A stretch of 64,000 bases of DNA from Erythroxylum novogranatense (taxonomy: Eukaryota > Streptophyta > Magnoliopsida > Malpighiales > Erythroxylaceae), in contig CM057228.1 of assembly GCA_029891385.1 (NCBI GenBank), positions 32,882,523 to 32,946,522 on the forward strand, given 5' to 3'. The notes beneath the pieces are model-generated. The model saw only the letters and a list, made by a program, of their open reading frames with translations, was not told the origin of the DNA and did not search any database. The position numbers were made by a program, and so were the translations under genes. Positions 11,301 through 24,010 of the stretch are shown here, piece by piece. The first letter of the stretch is position 1; the number at the start of each line of letters is the position of its first letter.

Positions 11301-12012
11301 CACATGCGGAGACGATATACCTTCCTTTGTTGACAGAATTAGCCAAAGTTAAAGTGATATTGAGGAAAACCGAATCTGGTTATATACTGGCTAATTTTAG
11401 AGTGAGGCCAGTATTAAATGAGAAGATTAAGAAATTGCAGGAACAAGATGAGTATTTGAGCAGACTCCGAAGAGCGATCAAAAATGGTAAACCTTCTGAA
11501 ATAGAGATCAGAGAAGATGGATTCATGGTGGTAGGTAACAGATTGTGTATTCCAGACATATTAGAGTTGAAAGAAGAGATTCTAGATGAGGCACACAATG
11601 CGTCTTATGTTATGCATCCAAGAAGTACAAGAATGTATAGAGATTTGAAAGAGCATTTTTGGTGGAAAGGAATAAAGAAAGAAGTTGCAGAATATGCAAA
11701 AAGATGTTTGGTGTGTTAGCAAATTAAAGCTGAACACCAGGCACCTTCAGGCAAACTTAAGCCTCTGTCAATTCCCAAATGGAAATGGGAGAAGATTATG
11801 ATGGATTTCTTGATGGAATTGCCAAGGACTAGTAGGAAGCATGATGCAATATGGGAGGTTGTGGATTGGCTAACAAAGTCTGCACATTTCTTACCAATTA
11901 AATAGACAGATTCGTTGAATGCTTTGTCCAAGAAATATATAGATGAAGTAATTAGACTTTATGGGATTCCAAGCTCCATAGTTTCAGATAGAGATTCCAG
12001 ATTTTGGGAAAG
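11301..12012 (+). pseudogene. A2 gypsy integrase, N-terminal part (split by LARD-1)
   Basis: The H2C2 zinc-binding domain reads EAHNASYVMHP then KRCLVC, with all ligands present. A stop at 11717 follows, then KWKWEKIMMDFL, whose D is the first catalytic acid, then WLTKSAHFLPIK with a stop at 11904, and IVSDRDSRFWES with the second catalytic D. The reading frame is cut inside FWES by LARD-1 and resumes at 23384 after the duplicated GAAAG. The integrase would insert element cDNA into the genome, with a C-terminal chromodomain guiding it to chromatin. It is inactive here. Confidence 0.9.
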
Positions 12013-12712
12013 TGTAACACCTCACTCCAGCGCGACCCGAACCCGACATCGACGGTGACATCCGAGTTCGTGCCCCGCGAGGGTGGCATGAACACTCATT
12101 CAGTAGTCAGTACATTTTTTTCACATAACAATATATGCGGAATTCAATGCCCAAGTTGGGTCCTCATTCAATCATATACAATTTCATTATACACAACTTC
12201 CAATAGCCACTTGGGCCAATTTCCCAAATACAAATATACACTTCATTACATAAATAAAGACATGCAATGCAGACACGAACTGATCCCGACTTCTATCCTT
12301 CACTTGAATCCTGCAAATAGACTCCCGTTGGCCTAACGAGGTGTTCTTCTTATCCTAAAAAATAATTACAAATTTTGGGTGAGTTTTGCAAACTCAGTGA
12401 GTGACCATCATCGATGGCTCACTCATCACATATCACATAAGACATATATTTCATAAATCACATTTCGTTTCACATTTTTCCAATATCGCACATGTTTATA
12501 TTGTTTCACATTCAATCACTGAACCAATCTCACTTTACTTCCTATATCAAATTATTTCCCATATTCATATCATTTCATTAACAAACATATTGAATCACAT
12601 AAACTTGTTCAGTTATTTCACATTCAATATCATTTAATCGTTTATGTCATGCATACGCAGTGTATATGAGACTCACTTCCCAATTGTTACTCTGTTGTGA
12701 CCGAGTGCCTAA

Positions 12713-12870
12713 ACTGTCCCATATAGGGCTCATTGATAACTGTCTCATGTAGGGCTCATTGATAACTTTCCCAGTAGGGCTCATTGATAACTATCCCATG
12801 TAGGGCTCATTGCTCACTGTCCCATGCAGGTCTCATTGATAGCTGTCCCATATAGGGCTCATTAATCGTT
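12713..12870. repeat. 26-bp tandem repeat in the LARD-1 3' LTR, about 6 units
   Basis: Units read GTCCCATGTAGGGCTCATTG with variants, each followed by ATAACT or similar. About six units are present, against about four in the other LTR at 20093-20196. A single related unit (GCGCATTAATCGTTGAGC) lies near 13205, and the same unit occurs twice in A4 at 44130-44210. Confidence 0.8.
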
Positions 12871-14251
12871 GAGCTTGTAGCTCTGATCAGTGGCTACTCT
12901 AGTCATAATGGCTATTATGTTTTATGCGTTCATGCAATGGAATGCATCTCCCACAATTATCTATCCATTTCAATCACTTATCATATCATCGGACTTTAGT
13001 ACGACATTCCACCCTTGAAGTGGAGCATTTCACAGTTTCGTTCATATCCAAATACACATTTGTCAATCAAATAAGTATAAGGCATTTTTGTTTCCTTTCA
13101 CCAAAATCAAATTATTAACTCAAATGCATATGGATTGCGTATGTGACACTTTCCCCATTTATTACGGTGTTGTGACTGAGCGCTCAAACTGTCCCAATAT
13201 GGGCGCATTAATCGTTGAGCCTGAGGCTCTGAAATCACTGTGAGCTCAAGGCCCAAGTACGGTGAGATTTTAGCTCTCGATGGCTGCTCCGGTCACAACT
13301 ACCATTATCTGATCATGCATTCATATATGTAATGCGTATGTCACAATGTATCACATCATAACCAAGTAGTTCACAGATTCACAAACAAGTAACACTTCTA
13401 TGTCATAACTCCCAATACATCGGACCTTCTGTCCAAAATCCACAATCATATCCAATCACATACTCACCATTATCTCCACAGTAAACATATCATAATCGAG
13501 AGAACCATCTAGGTCACTCACCTCATATCCATGCTTAAAACTCGTCCAAAACATCAATTTCTCCATTACTTCTTTTCTTCATCAAAGTTAAAATTCCCTA
13601 AACCATAATTACCCAAATTCAACATCACATAATGCATAAACACTAAAATTGAGCATAGGAAACACAACCCTATATCAATCTTAAGCTATATGAACCAAAA
13701 CCCTTCAAAAATTAACAAATCAAAAATCTCAATCGTACCATGATCTTTCACCAATCAATGAATTTCTTGGCTTGGATGGAAGCTCTCATCATCCTCCACG
13801 TTTTTCTCTTCTTGAGCACCATGAAAATCCCTCTTGAAGGGCTTAGAAAATCAAGACCTAGTTTCGCTTTTCTTCTTCCTCCTTTCTCCATCGAAAGCTC
13901 TCACTCTTCTCTCTTCTTCTGTTTTTTCTAAGTCCCACAACAGCTCTCTTCTTCTTCTATTTAAACAAAACCCCACTTGTCTGATTTACCAAAATGCCAT
14001 TAATGAGTGCATAATGTCCAATTTGCCCTTACATATAAGCCTTATAACTTAGAACCTTAAGTGATCGTCCAACAATGCCCTTCCTTTTTGCCTTAAAAAC
14101 TGACGTCGTCGCTCTTTAATTCGATCAGGTAAAAGAAGCAATATGATAAAACTTTCTCCTAGAGAAATGTTCCTCTCTGTCTGAGCTTTCTATAGACACC
14201 AAAATCGCTCAATTCAGTTCAGAAATGAAGAAGTTATGGCCAAAGCACGTT

Positions 14252-15060
14252 CGGACCAAAACTAAATCAAGATTGAACACTACACGTAACTTCACTCCAG
14301 AAGTTGAACATCTTAGAGGCTAAATTGCCCATCAGCTCCTTCAGATAACTTGTATATCCATGTCTCTAGTTTCATTTGAAATAATAATCAGATCGATTGG
14401 AGTTCTATAGCTCAAGATATCTCCAAAATACTGAAGTTTATTATATATTTCGTTCGGACCAAAACTAAATCAAGACTAAACACTACACGTAATTTCACTC
14501 CATAAGTTGAACATCTTAGAGGCTAAATTGCCCATCAGCTCCTTCAGATAACTTGTAGATCCATGTCTATAGTTTCATTTGAAACAATAATCAGATCGAT
14601 TGGAGCTCTATAGCTCAAGATATCTCCAAAATACTGAAGTCTATTATATATTTCGTTCGGACCAAAACTAAATCAAGACTGAACACTACACGTCGTTTCA
14701 CTCCAGAAATTGAACATCTTCGAGGCTAAATTACCGATCAGCTCCTTCAGATAACTTGTATATCCATGTCTCTAGTTTCATTTGAAACAATAATCAGATC
14801 GATTGGAACTTTATATCTCATGATATATCCAAAATACTGAAGTCTGTTAGATATTTCGTTTGGACCAAAACTAAATTAAGACTGAACACTACACGTAACT
14901 TCACTCCGGAAGTTGAACATCTTAGAGGCTAAATTACCTATCAGATCCTTCAGATAACTTGTAGATCCGTGTTCTAGTTTCATTTGAAACAATAATCAGA
15001 TCGATTGGAGCTCTATAGATCAAGATATCTCCAAAATACTGAAATTTGTTCATAAAAATA
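14252..15060. repeat. 203-bp tandem repeat, 4 units, LARD-1 3' LTR
   Basis: Units start at CGGACCAAAACTAAATC: 14252, 14455, 14658 and 14861, with an exact spacing of 203 bp each time. The array ends near 15060. Each unit contains TTCACTCC, GAACATCTT and CAGATCGATTGGA blocks. The other LTR has only three units. Confidence 0.92.
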
Positions 15061-15112
15061 TCTAACTCACAACCTTTTAATCGATCATCCCAATTGGATT
15101 TGATCTGTCATT

Positions 15113-15230
15113 TTCAATTCAATGCTCAATCGATCGACCAGCTCTCACTCGATTGATTGGCCAGCTCTCGCTTGTTCGGTCAGCCAACTCTCGCTCGGTC
15201 AATCGGCCAGCGCTCGCTCGGTCGATTCAT
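15113..15230. repeat. CpG islet of GATCGGCCAGC-type repeats, LARD-1 3' LTR
   Basis: About four units of roughly 26-27 bp, containing GCTCGGTCGATCGGCCAGC or decayed forms. The same islet in the other LTR (22255-22415) is longer and better kept. The units are self-complementary around CGATCG. Confidence 0.75.
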
Positions 15231-16048
15231 AAATTTTGACTCAGAACTCCAAATTTTACAAACTTGGTATCGATGGAAAGATAAAAGAACTCTCTACAAC
15301 TTTCATGAAGGACTTAAAAACCAGATCGACCTCTAAAGGGGTGAAAAAGTCCACACAAGATGGCTGATCTATCAGCCCACCTGAATAGCAACAGAACTTC
15401 TAGACCTCATAACTTTCTATGCCCTTGTCCAAAATTTCCATACTTTATATCAATGAAAAGGTAAAAACATAATCTACCACTTCCTTGAAGAACTTAAAGC
15501 CAAAATCAGTCTCTATAATGGTCAAAAAATCAATCAAACTTTCTGTCCTAATCACCTCTTCCTGAACAACTTCCAAAATCGATCATAACTCCTATCCCCG
15601 ATATCAAAAAATTACATACTTTACGGTGTTAGAAAGCTGGAAACATCAGCTACAGTTTTCATTAAGACCACTTTGACTAATTCCATCTATATTAGTACAG
15701 TTTTGCCGTTGAAGTTTCTGAACACCATTCCTACACTTAAGATAGTTTAGCAACACATCAACTTCACTTATTCCCAATACCACATACATCGAAACTCAAT
15801 TTAAATCTCCCACATGCCAAACCAACACAAATAATCGATTGCAGAGGATATGCTCATACGCATTCCTCAATCATACAAGTCATACATAATCTCATACAAT
15901 GTCTATTATTAACACAATCACACACAAAACACCCATTTCATGTACTACCCTCAAAATAACATTGCAATTGTTCCAATTAACATTACCCAAGTAAAACATT
16001 AACACCACTAATTCCTTATTCCAAAGTGCAAGAATTCATGAATTAAAT

Positions 16049-16075
16049 GCATATATATATATGTGTGTGTGTGTG
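16049..16075. repeat. (AT)n(GT)n microsatellite
   Basis: This is a short dinucleotide run near the LTR 5' end. The matching position in the other LTR is a longer pure (GT)n at 23250-23280, so the locus changed after insertion. Confidence 0.9.
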
Positions 16076-16179
16076 AATATGATGCATGAGCAAGACCAAC
16101 GCATTTCCTTTGTCTCTCCTTAAGCACATATGTACTGAGATTTCAGTTATAACCCTTAATATGGGGACAAGATGTTACA

Positions 16180-16196
16180 TTTCTCCCCCTCCCTTA
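16180..16196 (-). promoter_or_regulatory. Polypurine tract of LARD-1
   Basis: On the minus strand AGGGAGGGGGAGAAA lies immediately before the 3' LTR start TGTAACATC. This is the plus-strand DNA primer used in reverse transcription and fixes the orientation of the element. Confidence 0.9.
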
Positions 16197-19100
16197 ATAA
16201 ATTTCATCCACGAAATTCTCATTCGATTGTTCAATATGGTAGAAGTGATCATTTATCATATGTCCCTCTATTTTCCATACACTTCATCACTCAATTACTC
16301 ATTTTCAAAAAGATCACAGTAGATAGACTCACTTAATTGGCTATCTCACAATCTTAACTATCTCACTTGAATATTTTAGATTACACGCCAACTTTTATTT
16401 CGTATGTTGTGGATCAGATCATTATTTCAACCTATTCACTTATCACATTTTATAAATCCAATACCTCTTTCACCAGTAACACTAACTCATAAAAAAATTC
16501 ATACATACCAATTCATATAGCTTCATTGATACCTTTTTCCAATTCTGAGTACACTTTTCCAAGGTGTTTCTCACAAAAACACTTCATCTCTTTTTCGACA
16601 CTTCACTATACTTTGGTGCTAACACACTGACACTTATTTCCATTTAACTATAACAGGTGTCAATTCACCTAACTCATTTATCTTTCATATATCATTGACT
16701 CTTATTTCAAATTCATCTCTCCTTTGACAATTCACTGTTCTTTAGTGTTCATGCACTCAATTCGTATATTCATTTTACTATATTTCATCTGTCCAATTTT
16801 GATCCACCTCATCTAACCCATTCATCTTTCACAAGTCACTTTCCTTTGTCTCACTCATCGCACCATTGTTATACCTATAGTCAATCAGAACTATACAACA
16901 AACTCATATTCCTATGAACTCCTATAAGCTTTAAACACTTCTCACTGTTGGAAATTTAAACATGTAACCACGTACTTCTTGAACAATTTCTTTGCTCAAT
17001 CACTTTTGTCGGGTACACATACTTCTTATTTCCATCATCAAATATCGTTCTTCCGATTTCACTCGAAAGTTCAGATTCATTATGGGACTAACCATTTTGA
17101 ATCCTTAACTCTTAAACTTTCTTACCTCTTTCCAGTAAAACTGAACCTTCAATACACTAGTAACACTTCATTTTACCCCATATTCTACTAGACATTTTGC
17201 ACTCTTCATTGCCCTAAATTTAGAAACCCCAATATCTGAATTTGCGCTATTCATTTTAGAATTGTCTGTTCAATATTTTAGACTACACTCTACCTTTACC
17301 AGTATAGAATTCATTTGTGCATGCCTTTCAAACTGAATAATTTTCTCGAAACTACACAATTTGTACATTACAGGAATGCCTTAGCATATCTAATGTCTCC
17401 AAGACTTCAAACAATTTCTATCATAGCACCGATACCACTTATCGAAATCAACTCATATTATACTGTTACAACATATTGTATCATACTTTTTGATGTGAAA
17501 CTTCATCATACACTGCACAATCTCCAAATGAAATGCTTATTATCAGTGTCAGATTCCTTAATTATTCATATATCTCTTTTTACTTTTCAACACTTTCAAA
17601 ATACCATCTATGATCATAGTCATCAATTGATACCATTTGCTTACATCGCATAAATCTCTATTGGGGTACTGTTAACTTCAACAGACATCACTCAAAATTT
17701 TCATTGAGTCCACAATTGATTTTTTTAGGCAATCCCTTAGTGAAGGTAACATTACCTCACGTCATGTTCAGTTTCCTCTTAGGACTTCTTGTCTCTACTG
17801 ATTTTCTCTTTTCATTTGATTTCCCTTTAATTCACATCGACATATTCAAATGCCTATTCATTCGTACTTGTACCTCCATACATTCCACTTCGTTTGAGTG
17901 TTTCACTTTGTGGGTTGGTATTATTTTTCTTAGATTCAATTTAAGATCTCCCAACATTTTTGCATCAAATATTATGGAGACCAATTCTCTTCACATTTGC
18001 AATAGGATAACCTCAAATTGAAAATCCACTCATGTAGTTGGATACTTTATATTACCTTAAACATATTGCATATAAGCTCAGTAGTATATTCCACTTGCTA
18101 TGCTTGCGTCTCCTCTTGAGTACATACTTATTTTCGATTTGTGCCTGCCATGACTACTATTAACTTGAATCATCTGTTCATCTTAACTCAATTAGGGAAA
18201 TTCTTCTTTGAAAGAAGATTTCTTGCTACAATCATCGATACTGTTCACGAAATTCTCATCAACCAACTATGTTTCATAATTGTGTTTCAATCATTCTTAG
18301 TATCTCAAGAAGATCAATTCCAACTATACTCAATATCTCAATAAGAGCAAAGTTTTTTTTATATACCATAACTGAATGATCGGAACATCCTTTGCACTAA
18401 GGCTCTATGAGGCACTAAACAATTTCTTTTACACTTATACTTTGGTATATATATATATCACCCAAAAATCATAAGGTCAATTGTTTCACTAATGATGGTG
18501 AACTCAATATCCAATGTATACTCACAAAGGTGAATCGACCTAAACTCGACAATTATTTTCATATATCACTATCGTTGTTTCCTTTTCCACTTGTCATTGA
18601 ATTTCATTTCACACAGTTTTATTCCCATATCAAAACATAATTCTGATATTGATAATTCACACAACCATTTTAAGTTCAAGCTTGACCTTTCAAGGTTATA
18701 TCAACTTGACTTATACACTTTATCTTTTTTATTTTCCCTCAAATAATCTGTAATAGGGTAATCACATTTATATTACATTCGAGGACATATCATCGAAACA
18801 CAACAAAATATTACATTCATTGATACAGATACACTGCATCTTTATCTGTTTATCGATCCATTTACTATTTCTTTATCCATATATATATATTCAACCAATC
18901 CAGAATTTCTGATGCATAATCATTAGGAATTTCCAGTCTTAAATATATTTTTAATATCCCCTTATACTGATTTACAAACTCTTAGCACAATATTCGCATA
19001 ACCATTTTGGTTCCAAGTTCATGTTTTCATGATCATAACCATTTCACGATTTCATTTCATTCCATCTGTACACTTTAGTCTCCCTTTTTTATTACTCATA

Positions 19101-19374
19101 TACTCATTTTCCTCGATCAATCCTCAACAACATACCTATTCACACCTATATCACCTCTAAGGATGGATATCCCAATTGAGGTGAACCTTTTTCCATCATA
19201 CGAGACCAGACCAATTGTCTTCAGTGCTTTTAACCGCTCCAACTCTTAAGGAAATGCTCATGCATGTGACTCATACTGGGGGATCAGTCGTTGTTGTCTG
19301 CTATGACATAACTACTATGCATACGCATATCACTTGGCACATCGTTCAGAATGCCCATGTAAGATTGTACTTCT

Positions 19375-19388
19375 GGGCTCTGATACCA
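19375..19388 (-). promoter_or_regulatory. Primer-binding site, initiator-Met tRNA type
   Basis: The minus strand reads TGGTATCAGAGCCC, five bases after the 5' LTR end. This is the standard plant LTR-element site complementary to the 3' end of initiator methionine tRNA. It confirms that LARD-1 lies on the minus strand. Confidence 0.93.
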
Positions 19389-21590
19389 CCTAATGTAACA
19401 CCCACTACATCACAACCAACCCAACATCAACAAGATATCGAGTCCGTGCCCATGAGGGTGGCGTGCTAAAATACTCATTCAATAGTCGGTACATTTTTTT
19501 TCACATAACAATATATGCGGAATTCAATGCCCAAGTTGGGTCCTCATTCAATCATATACAATTTCATTATACACAATTTCTAATAGCCACTCGAGCCAAT
19601 TTCCCAAATACAAATATACACTTCATTACATAAATAAAGACATGCAATGCAGACGTGAACTGATCCCGACTTCTATCCTTCACTTGAATCCTGCAAATAT
19701 ACTCTCGTTGGCCTAACGGGGTATTCTTCTGATCCTGAAAAATAATTGCAAATTTTGGGAGAGTTTTGCTAACTCAGTGAGTGATCATCATCGATGGCTC
19801 ACTCATCACATACCACATAAGACATATATTTCATATATCACATTTCATTTCACATTTTTCGAATATCGCATATGTTCATATTATTTCACATTCAATCACT
19901 GAACCAATCTCACTTTATTTCCTATATCACATTATTTCTCATATTCATATCATTTCATTAACAAACATATTGAATCACATAAACTTGTTCAGTTATTTCA
20001 CATTCAATATCATTTAATCATTTATGTCATGCATACGCAGTGTATATGAGACTCACTTCCCAATTGTTACTCTGTTGTGACCGAGTGCCTAAACTGTCTC
20101 ATATGGGGCTCATTGATAACTATCCCATGTAGGGCTCATTAGCTACTGTCCTATGTAGGGCTCATTGATAACTGTCCCATATAGGGCACATTAATCGTTG
20201 AGCTTGTAGCTCTAATCGGTGGCTACTATAGTCACAACGACCATTATGTTTTATGTGTTCATGCAATGGAATGCATCACCCACAATTATCTATCCCTTTC
20301 AATCACTTCTCATATCATCGGACTTTAGTACGACATTCCACCCTTGAAGTGGAGCATTTCATAGTTTCGTTCATATCTAAATACACATTTGTCAATCAAA
20401 TAAATATAAGGCATTTTTTTTCCTTTCACCAAAATCAAATTATTCACTCAAATGCATATGGAATGTGTATGTGACACTTTCCCCATTTATTATGGTGTTG
20501 TGATCGAGCGCTAAAACTGTCCCAATATGGGCGCATTAATCGTTGAGCCTGAGGCTCTGAAATCACTGTGGGCTCAAGGCCCAAGTACGGTGAGCATTTA
20601 GCTCTCGATGGTTGCTCCGGTCACAACTACCATTATCTGATCATGCATTCATATATGTAATGCATATGTCACAATCTATCACATCATAACCAGGTAGTTC
20701 ACAGATTCATAAATAAATAACACTTCTATGTCATAACTCCCAATACATCGGACCTTCTGTCCGGAATCCACAATCATATCCAATCACAAACCCACCATTA
20801 TCTCTACAGTAAACATATCATAATCGAGAGAACCATCTAGGTCACTCACCTTATATCCATGCTTGAAACTCGTCCAAAGCATCAATTTCTCCATTACTTC
20901 TTTTCTTCATCAAAGCTAAAATTTCCTAAACCATAATTACCCAAATTCAACATCACATACTACATAAACACTAAAATTGAGCTTAGGAAACACAACCCTA
21001 TAACAATCTTAAGTCATATGAACCAAAACCCTTCAAAAATTAAGAAATCAAAAATCTCAATCTTACCTTGATCTTTCACCAATCAATGAATTTCTTGGCT
21101 TGGGTGGAAGCTCTCATCATCCTCCACGTTTTTCTCTTCTTGAGCACCATGAAAACCCCTCTTGAAGGGCTTAGAAAATCAAGACCTAGTTTTGCTTTTC
21201 TTCTTCCTCCTTTCTCCACCGAAAGCTCTCACTCTTCTCTCTTCTTCTGTTTCTCTTCTATTTTTTCTAAGTCCCACGACAGCTCTCTTCTTCTTCTATT
21301 TAAACAAAACCCCACTTGTCTGATTTACCAAAATGCCATTAATGAGTGCATAATGTCCAATTTGCCCTTACATATAAGCCTTATAACTTAGAACCTTAAG
21401 TGATCGTCCAACAATGCCCTTCCTTTTTTCCTTAAAAACTGACACCGTCGCTCCTTAATTCAATCAGGTAAAAGAAGCAATATGATAAAACTTTCTCCTA
21501 GAGAAATGTTCCTCTCTGTCTAAGCTTTCTATAGACACTAAAATCGTTCAATTCAGTTCAGAAATGAAGAAGTTATGGCCAAAGCACTTT

Positions 21591-22200
21591 CGGACCAAAA
21601 CTAAATCAAGATTGAACACTACACGTAACTTCACTCCAGAAGTTGAACATCTTAGAGGCTAAATTGCTAATCAGCTCCTTTTGATAACTTGTAGATCCAT
21701 GCCTCTAGTTTCATTTGAAATAATAATCAGATCGATTGGAGCTCTATAGCTTAAGATATCTCCAAAATACTGAAGTCTATTATATATTTCGTTCGGACCA
21801 AAACTAAATCAAGACTAAACACTACACGTAATTTCACTCCAGAAGTTGAACATCTTAGAGGCTAAATTTCCGATCAGATCCTTCAGATAACTTGTAGATC
21901 TATGTCTCTAGTTTGATTTGAAATAATAATCAGATCGATTGGAGCTCTATAGCTTAAGATATATCCAAAATACTGAAGTCTATTAGATATTTCGTTTGGA
22001 CCAAAACTAAATCAAGACTGAACACTACACATAACTTCACTCCAGAAGTTGAACATCTTAGAGGCTAAATTACCGATCAGATCCTTTAGATAACTTGTAT
22101 ATCCATGTCTCTAATTTCATTTGAAATAAGAATCAGATTGATTGGAGCTCTATAGATCAAGATATCTCCAAAATACTGAAGTATATTCAGAAAAATATCT
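21591..22200. repeat. 203-bp tandem repeat, 3 units, LARD-1 5' LTR
   Basis: Unit starts are 21591, 21794 and 21997, again exactly 203 bp apart. One unit fewer than the other LTR explains most of the 182-bp length difference between the LTRs. Confidence 0.92.
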
Positions 22201-22254
22201 AACTCATAACCTTTTAATCGATCATCCCAATTAGATTTGATCTGCCATTTTCAA

Positions 22255-22415
22255 TTCAATGCTCGGTCGGTCGGCCAGCTCTCAATCGGTCGATCGGCCA
22301 GCTCTCGCTCTGTCAGTCAGCCAACTCTCGCTCGGTCGATCGGCCAACGCTCGCTCGGTCGATCGACCAGCGCTCGCTCGGTCGATCGGCCAGTAGAGGT
22401 CGGTCGACCATCAAA
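22255..22415. repeat. CpG islet of 26-27-bp repeats, LARD-1 5' LTR
   Basis: About six units of CGCTCGGTCGATCGGCCAG-type sequence. Each contains the palindrome CGATCG and a near-palindromic GGTCGATCGGCC core. The Ser/Arg-rich ORF over it is an artefact of the repeat. Confidence 0.85.
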
Positions 22416-23246
22416 GGTTTCCCAGCCCAACATCCTATCTTCCAACTTTTATAACTTTTGACTCAGAACTCCAAATTTTACAAAATTGGTATCGATGGAA
22501 AGATAAAAGAATGCTCTACAACTTTTATACAGGACTTAAAAACCAGATCGGCCTCAAAAGGGGTCAAAAAGTCCACACAAGATGGTTGATCGATCAGCCC
22601 ACCTGAACAGCAACAGAACTTCTATACCTCATAACTTTCTACGTCCTTGTCCAAAATTTTCATACTTTATATCAATGAAAAGGTAAAAACACAATCTACC
22701 ACTTCCATGAAGAACTTAAAGCCAAAATCAGTCTCTATAATGGTCAAAAATTCAATCAAACTTTCTGTCCTAATCACCTCTTCCTGAACAACTTCCAAAA
22801 TCAATCATAACTCCTAGCCCTGATATCAAAAAATTGCATACTTTACGGCGTTAGAAAGCTGGAAACATCAGCTACAGCTTTCATTAAGACCACTTTGACT
22901 AATTCTATCTAGATTAGTACAGTTTTGCCGTTGAAGTTTCTGAACACCATTCCTACACTTAGGATGGTTTAGCAACACATCAACTTCACTTATTCCCAAT
23001 ACCACATACATCGCAAACTCAATTTAAATCTCCCACATGCCAAACCAACACAAATAATCGATTGCAGAGGATATGCGCATATGCATTCCTCAATCATACA
23101 AGTCATACATAATCTCATACAATGTCTGTTATTAACACAATCAGACACAAAACACCCATTTCATGTACTACCCTCAAAGTAACATTGCAATACATTAACA
23201 CCACTAATTCCTCATGCCAAAGTGCAAGCATTCATGAATTAAATGC

Positions 23247-23249
<3 letters not shown>

Positions 23250-23280
<31 letters not shown>
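23250..23280. repeat. (GT)n microsatellite
   Basis: An uninterrupted run of about 15 GT units near the LARD-1 5' LTR start. The other LTR has a shorter AT/GT mixture at the same place. Confidence 0.95.
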
Positions 23281-23284
<4 letters not shown>

Positions 23285-23383
23285 ATGATGCATGAGCAAG
23301 ACCAACGCATTTCCTTTGTCTCTCCTTGAGCACATATGTACTGAGATTTCAGTTCTAACCCTTAATATGGATGTTACAGAAAG

Positions 23384-24010
23384 CTTACAGGAGGCTTTGG
23401 GAACTAAGTTACATTTTAGTACAGCTTTTCATCCACAAACTGATGGTCAATCAGAAAGAACAATACAGACATTGGAGGCAATGTTAAGGGCTTGTGTTAT
23501 GAACATCAAAGGTTCATGGGATGATCATTTACCTTTAATCAAGTTTGTTTATAATAATTCCTATCACTTAGGAATTCAGATGGCTCCTTATGAAGCTTTG
23601 CATGGTAGGAGGTGCAAAACTCCTATGTGTTAGGATGAAGAAGGTGAAAGGAGGCTTTTAGGGCTTGAGTTGGTGTAAGTCACGGTTGATAAGATTAAAT
23701 TGGTAAAACAGAGACTTAAAGTAGCTCAAGACATAATGAAGAGCTATACAAATTCACATAGAAAGGAGATGGAATTCGAAGTTGGAGACAAAGTATTTCT
23801 TAAAGCATCTCCATGGAAGAGGGTCTTGAGGTTCGATAAGATGGGCAAACTCAGTCTGAGGTATATAGGCCCTTATGATATCATCAAGAAGATCAGGTCC
23901 TTAGCCTATAAGCTAGCTTTTCCCCCTGAGCTATCTAAGATTCACAATATCTTTCATGTATCAATGCTGAGGAAGTATCGATCGGATCTTTCCCACATAG
24001 TTCAACCTTC
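23384..24010 (+). pseudogene. A2 gypsy integrase C-terminal part
   Basis: Reading resumes after the LARD-1 duplication with LQEALGTKLHFSTAFHP, then QTDGQSERTIQTLEAML, whose E is the third catalytic acid of the integrase. VYNNSYHLGIQMAPYEAL and the SPWKRVLRF...KLSLRYIGPYDI block follow, then FHVSMLRKYRSDLSHIV. Stops occur at 23631 and about 23677. Just after SHIVQP the sequence turns abruptly into pyrimidine-rich repeat DNA, so the chromodomain, polypurine tract and 3' LTR of A2 are missing. The region is frame-compatible with 11301-12012. Confidence 0.9.

Larger units (their letters stand above)
12013..16179 (-). repeat. LARD-1 3' LTR (4167 bp)
   Basis: The plus strand starts TGTAACACCTCAC and ends AAGATGTTACA. 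It is co-linear with the other LTR (19394-23378). It differs by one extra 203-bp unit, two extra 26-bp units, a shorter CpG islet and a 7-bp insertion near 16165. ORFs inside it (for example 13740-14052) repeat in the second LTR and look like chance. Confidence 0.92.
16180..19393 (-). other. LARD-1 internal region, non-coding
   Basis: This 3.2-kb AT-rich region lies between the LTRs. The minus strand begins with a primer-binding site (19375-19388) and ends with a polypurine tract (16180-16196) preceded by a relic of the pol end, ATTTCGTGGATGAAATT. I found no gag, protease, RT or integrase motif on either strand. The short plus-strand ORFs (such as 17315-17653 and 17704-18021) have no coding signature. 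Confidence 0.8.
19394..23378 (-). repeat. LARD-1 5' LTR (3985 bp)
   Basis: This is the partner of 12013-16179, starting TGTAACACCCACT and ending GGATGTTACA on the plus strand. It has three 203-bp units (starts 21591, 21794 and 21997), about four 26-bp units, a long CpG islet (22255-22415) and a (GT)n run. A possible minus-strand TATA-like motif, TTTAAATAG, lies near 21295. Confidence 0.92.
12008..23383 (-). mobile_element. LARD-1: complete non-coding LTR element with about 4-kb LTRs
   Basis: The element spans 12013-23378 and is flanked by GAAAG at 12008-12012 and 23379-23383. Both ends are TGTAACA...TGTTACA. On the minus strand the order is 5' LTR (19394-23378), initiator-Met primer site, 3.2 kb internal region, polypurine tract, 3' LTR (12013-16179). 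No gag or pol motif is visible in the internal region on the minus strand. It must have moved with proteins supplied by other elements. The LTR ends, hairpin and CCATCGATGATGG block are shared with A1 and A4, so A-type gypsy elements are the likely helpers. It interrupts the A2 integrase codons. Confidence 0.92.

Noticed and set aside
12713..12870. Regular short repeats resembling a CRISPR array
   Set aside because: The units are contiguous with no unique spacers, the region is inside a plant LTR, and there are no cas genes.
13740..14052. Short ORFs with a signal-peptide-like start, repeated at 21068-21391
   Set aside because: They recur only because both lie in sister LTRs. They change length by indels, and the element is on the other strand.
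22237..22461. Ser/Arg repeat ORF resembling an SR protein
   Set aside because: It is a translation of the 26-27-bp GATCGGCCAGC repeat in the LARD-1 LTR, and the other LTR has a broken version.
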